From Flavobacteriaceae bacterium (GTDB taxonomy: Bacteria; Bacteroidota; Bacteroidia; Flavobacteriales; Flavobacteriaceae), in the NCBI GenBank assembly GCA_013214275.1, contig JABSPP010000058.1, positions 1 through 8,457 on the forward strand: a DNA stretch of 8,457 bases. Reading direction: 5' to 3'. Both the position numbers and the translations under genes were made by a program. Shown in pieces: positions 6,810 through 8,457 of this stretch (its first letter is position 1; every line of letters begins with the position of its first letter). The notes under the pieces were generated by a model. That model saw nothing but the letters and a program-made list of their open reading frames with translations. It did not search any database and had not been told where the DNA came from.

Positions 6810-8457
6810 TAAAGGTCCATGCCTTATGTCCCGCTCCCTGTTTTCCTTCAGGAATTTCTCCGTAGTTAGGAATCATAAGAACAATTTCCTTTGCAACCAT
6901 AGGAGAGCGTGTTGAAAATCTCATATCTACTGGTATGATAGGGGATATGTCTCCTTGATTCACGATAAACTTGTTCGCAACAACATCGCCATTCTCTAAA
7001 ATAATTCTAGCTGCGATATGCTTTGGAGCATAAATCCATTGTCCATGACCATTGTAAAACCGTGTTTTAATCTTATTGAGTTTCTTCGGTTGCCTAAACT
7101 TCATAGTGATTTTGATATTCACTCCCCAAAACCCCAACCATTCCTTATCGCCATAACGTTGATTACTTCCTGTAATACCATTTATCAATGCTTCTTTACC
7201 ACCAGCATTATAGGAGGGATGCGGATCTTCATTAATACGAATCTCTGCATCAATTCCTTTGTGAAAATTGATCTCTTGAGTAAACACCCTGCCTAGCTTT
7301 TGATTTCCGTCTTTAACGACCGCTTTAATACGCATAGAAGCATTAACATCTATTGGACGGTTGTATTTAAGAAAAGGGTCACTTCCATCAACGGAGAAGT
7401 AAATAGGATAGGAATTGGAAGGACAATCTAGTTCAAAGGTCAATTGATCACGATGATTTTTTAATTCGCCTGTCACTTCATAAAGGTGATTGGCGTAATT
7501 CACATTCCATGCATCCAACCGCTTGTGATATAGCTCTAGCCGATTAATAAAATCTGTATAGTCCTTATTTTCAGCTTTCGACCAGACTACTTCGCTAAGT
7601 GCTATCATTCTTGGAAATGCCCTATATTCAACATTCTTTTCATTGGGCATGTATTCTGTCCAAACATTGCCCTGTGCTCCTAAAACATACCTCGATTCTT
7701 TTTCTGTTAGTTCTTTAGGAATAGGATGAAATCCATATACTTTTTCTAATGGTAGAAATCCTCCAATAGCTAGTGGTTCCTTCTCGTTGTCAGACTGATA
7801 ATAGTCAAAATAACAGTGCGAAGTAGGCGTCATAATCGTATAATGCCCTGCCTGAGCAGCCTCTATAGCTCCTTTAGTTCCTCGCCATGACATCACAGTT
7901 GCATTGGGAGTTAAACCACCCTCTAAAATTTCATCCCAGCCGATAAGTTGCTTTCCTTTTGAATTGAGGTACTTTTCCATTCGTTCAATAAAATAACGCT
8001 GTAGTTCATCCTCGTCTTTTAATCCCTTCTCTTTGATCAATTTCTGGCAGTGAGGACAGTTCTTCCATCGTGTTTTGGGAGCTTCGTCACCACCAATGTG
8101 AATATAGTTACCAGGAAATAACTCAACCACCTCGTCAATGACATCTTCTAAAAATTTAAAGGTAGATTCTTTTGGACAGTATATTTCCTCAAACACTCCC
8201 CATTTGGTCGCAACTTTTACCTTATTCCCAGTACATCCCAATGCTGGATATGCAGCAATGGCAGCCTGTGAATGACCAGGCATCTCAATCTCAGGAATAA
8301 TAGTCACCTGACGTGCCTCTGCATAGGCAACAATTTCTTTGATCTGTTCCTGCGTGTAATAACCACCATACCGCTTCCCGTCGAACTGATGTGGTACATC
8401 ATTGTAATGACCAACTAAGGTTGTTTCCCTAAAAGCAGCAATCTCCTGTAATTTTGG
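6787..8457 (-). CDS. Beta-N-acetylhexosaminidase, glycoside hydrolase family 20 (N-terminal part outside window)
   Basis: GH20 enzymes remove terminal beta-linked GlcNAc or GalNAc by substrate-assisted catalysis. The frame is open to the window edge, giving 556 visible residues that begin PKLQEIAAF; GTG at 8307 is an internal Val in QVTIIPEIEMPGH, not the start. Numbered from the edge: GGYYTQEQIKEIVAYAEARQ (31-50), IPEIEMPGHSQ (54-64), the catalytic pair in HIGGDEAPK with Asp124 and the acid Glu125, IGWDEILEGG, MSWRGTKG, YFDYYQS and GNVWTEYM, all typical substrate-pocket segments. After the barrel (to about 320) comes a region like the chitobiase/hexosaminidase C-terminal domain (IYFSVDGSDPF, about 352-362; domain roughly 335-400), then a discoidin-like F5/8 type C domain (about 405-556). 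The missing part should hold the signal peptide and the GH20b domain. It is followed by cutC on the same strand. No active-site loss is seen. Confidence 0.95.
   Translation of the reverse strand, partial: PKLQEIAAFRETTLVGHYNDVPHQFDGKRYGGYYTQEQIKEIVAYAEARQVTIIPEIEMPGHSQAAIAAYPALGCTGNKVKVATKWGVFEEIYCPKESTFKFLEDVIDEVVELFPGNYIHIGGDEAPKTRWKNCPHCQKLIKEKGLKDEDELQRYFIERMEKYLNSKGKQLIGWDEILEGGLTPNATVMSWRGTKGAIEAAQAGHYTIMTPTSHCYFDYYQSDNEKEPLAIGGFLPLEKVYGFHPIPKELTEKESRYVLGAQGNVWTEYMPNEKNVEYRAFPRMIALSEVVWSKAENKDYTDFINRLELYHKRLDAWNVNYANHLYEVTGELKNHRDQLTFELDCPSNSYPIYFSVDGSDPFLKYNRPIDVNASMRIKAVVKDGNQKLGRVFTQEINFHKGIDAEIRINEDPHPSYNAGGKEALINGITGSNQRYGDKEWLGFWGVNIKITMKFRQPKKLNKIKTRFYNGHGQWIYAPKHIAARIILENGDVVANKFIVNQGDISPIIPVDMRFSTRSPMVAKEIVLMIPNYGEIPEGKQGAGHKAWTFIDEIVIE

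Noticed and set aside
7018..7296. 92-codon plus-strand frame antisense to the GH20 C-terminal domains
   Set aside because: It is antisense to conserved GH20 accessory domains and has no recognisable protein feature.
8305..8307. GTG as the start of the GH20 gene
   Set aside because: The 50 codons before it are open and read as conserved GH20 sequence (GGYYTQEQIKEIVAYAEARQ), so the codon is an internal valine and the gene continues beyond the window.

Overview
The window looks like ordinary chromosome from a marine-type Flavobacteriaceae or a close relative (phylum Bacteroidota). It is AT-rich by eye. It encodes a secreted protein with a type IX secretion C-terminal signal, a Bacteroidota-style FabI, and promoter-like TANNTTTG boxes, and no gene start has a Shine-Dalgarno motif in front of it. 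The genus cannot be fixed from the sequence alone.

Layout. Positions 1-1651 hold recN on the + strand, missing only about the first two bases of its start codon. A 371-base gap with no gene follows and contains one copy of a palindromic repeat (1831-1920). Then come fabI (2023-2838, +), a type IX-secreted multidomain protein (2983-4587, +) closed by a strong hairpin terminator (4609-4638), and a membrane-anchored family 2 glycosyltransferase with a TTG start (4699-5706, +). A second, inverted copy of the repeat (5798-5885) sits in the convergent junction. On the minus strand are cutC (5909-6628) and a GH20 beta-N-acetylhexosaminidase (6787-8457), whose N-terminal part lies beyond the right edge.

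How the genes relate. The + strand genes are separate functions (DNA repair, fatty acid elongation, a secreted surface protein, glycan synthesis), with gaps of 371, 144 and 111 bases, so they are probably separate transcription units. The minus-strand pair, GH20 then cutC, is plausibly a piece of a glycan-degradation locus. cutC also has a promoter-like motif of its own that overlaps the GH20 stop codon.

No phage, insertion sequence, CRISPR array, tRNA or rRNA is visible. The items most worth a second look are the inverted pair of roughly 90-base repeats, the cutC-GH20 pairing with its embedded promoter, and the TTG start preceded by an ATG-TAA start-stop element. I did not find a convincing new multi-gene system.
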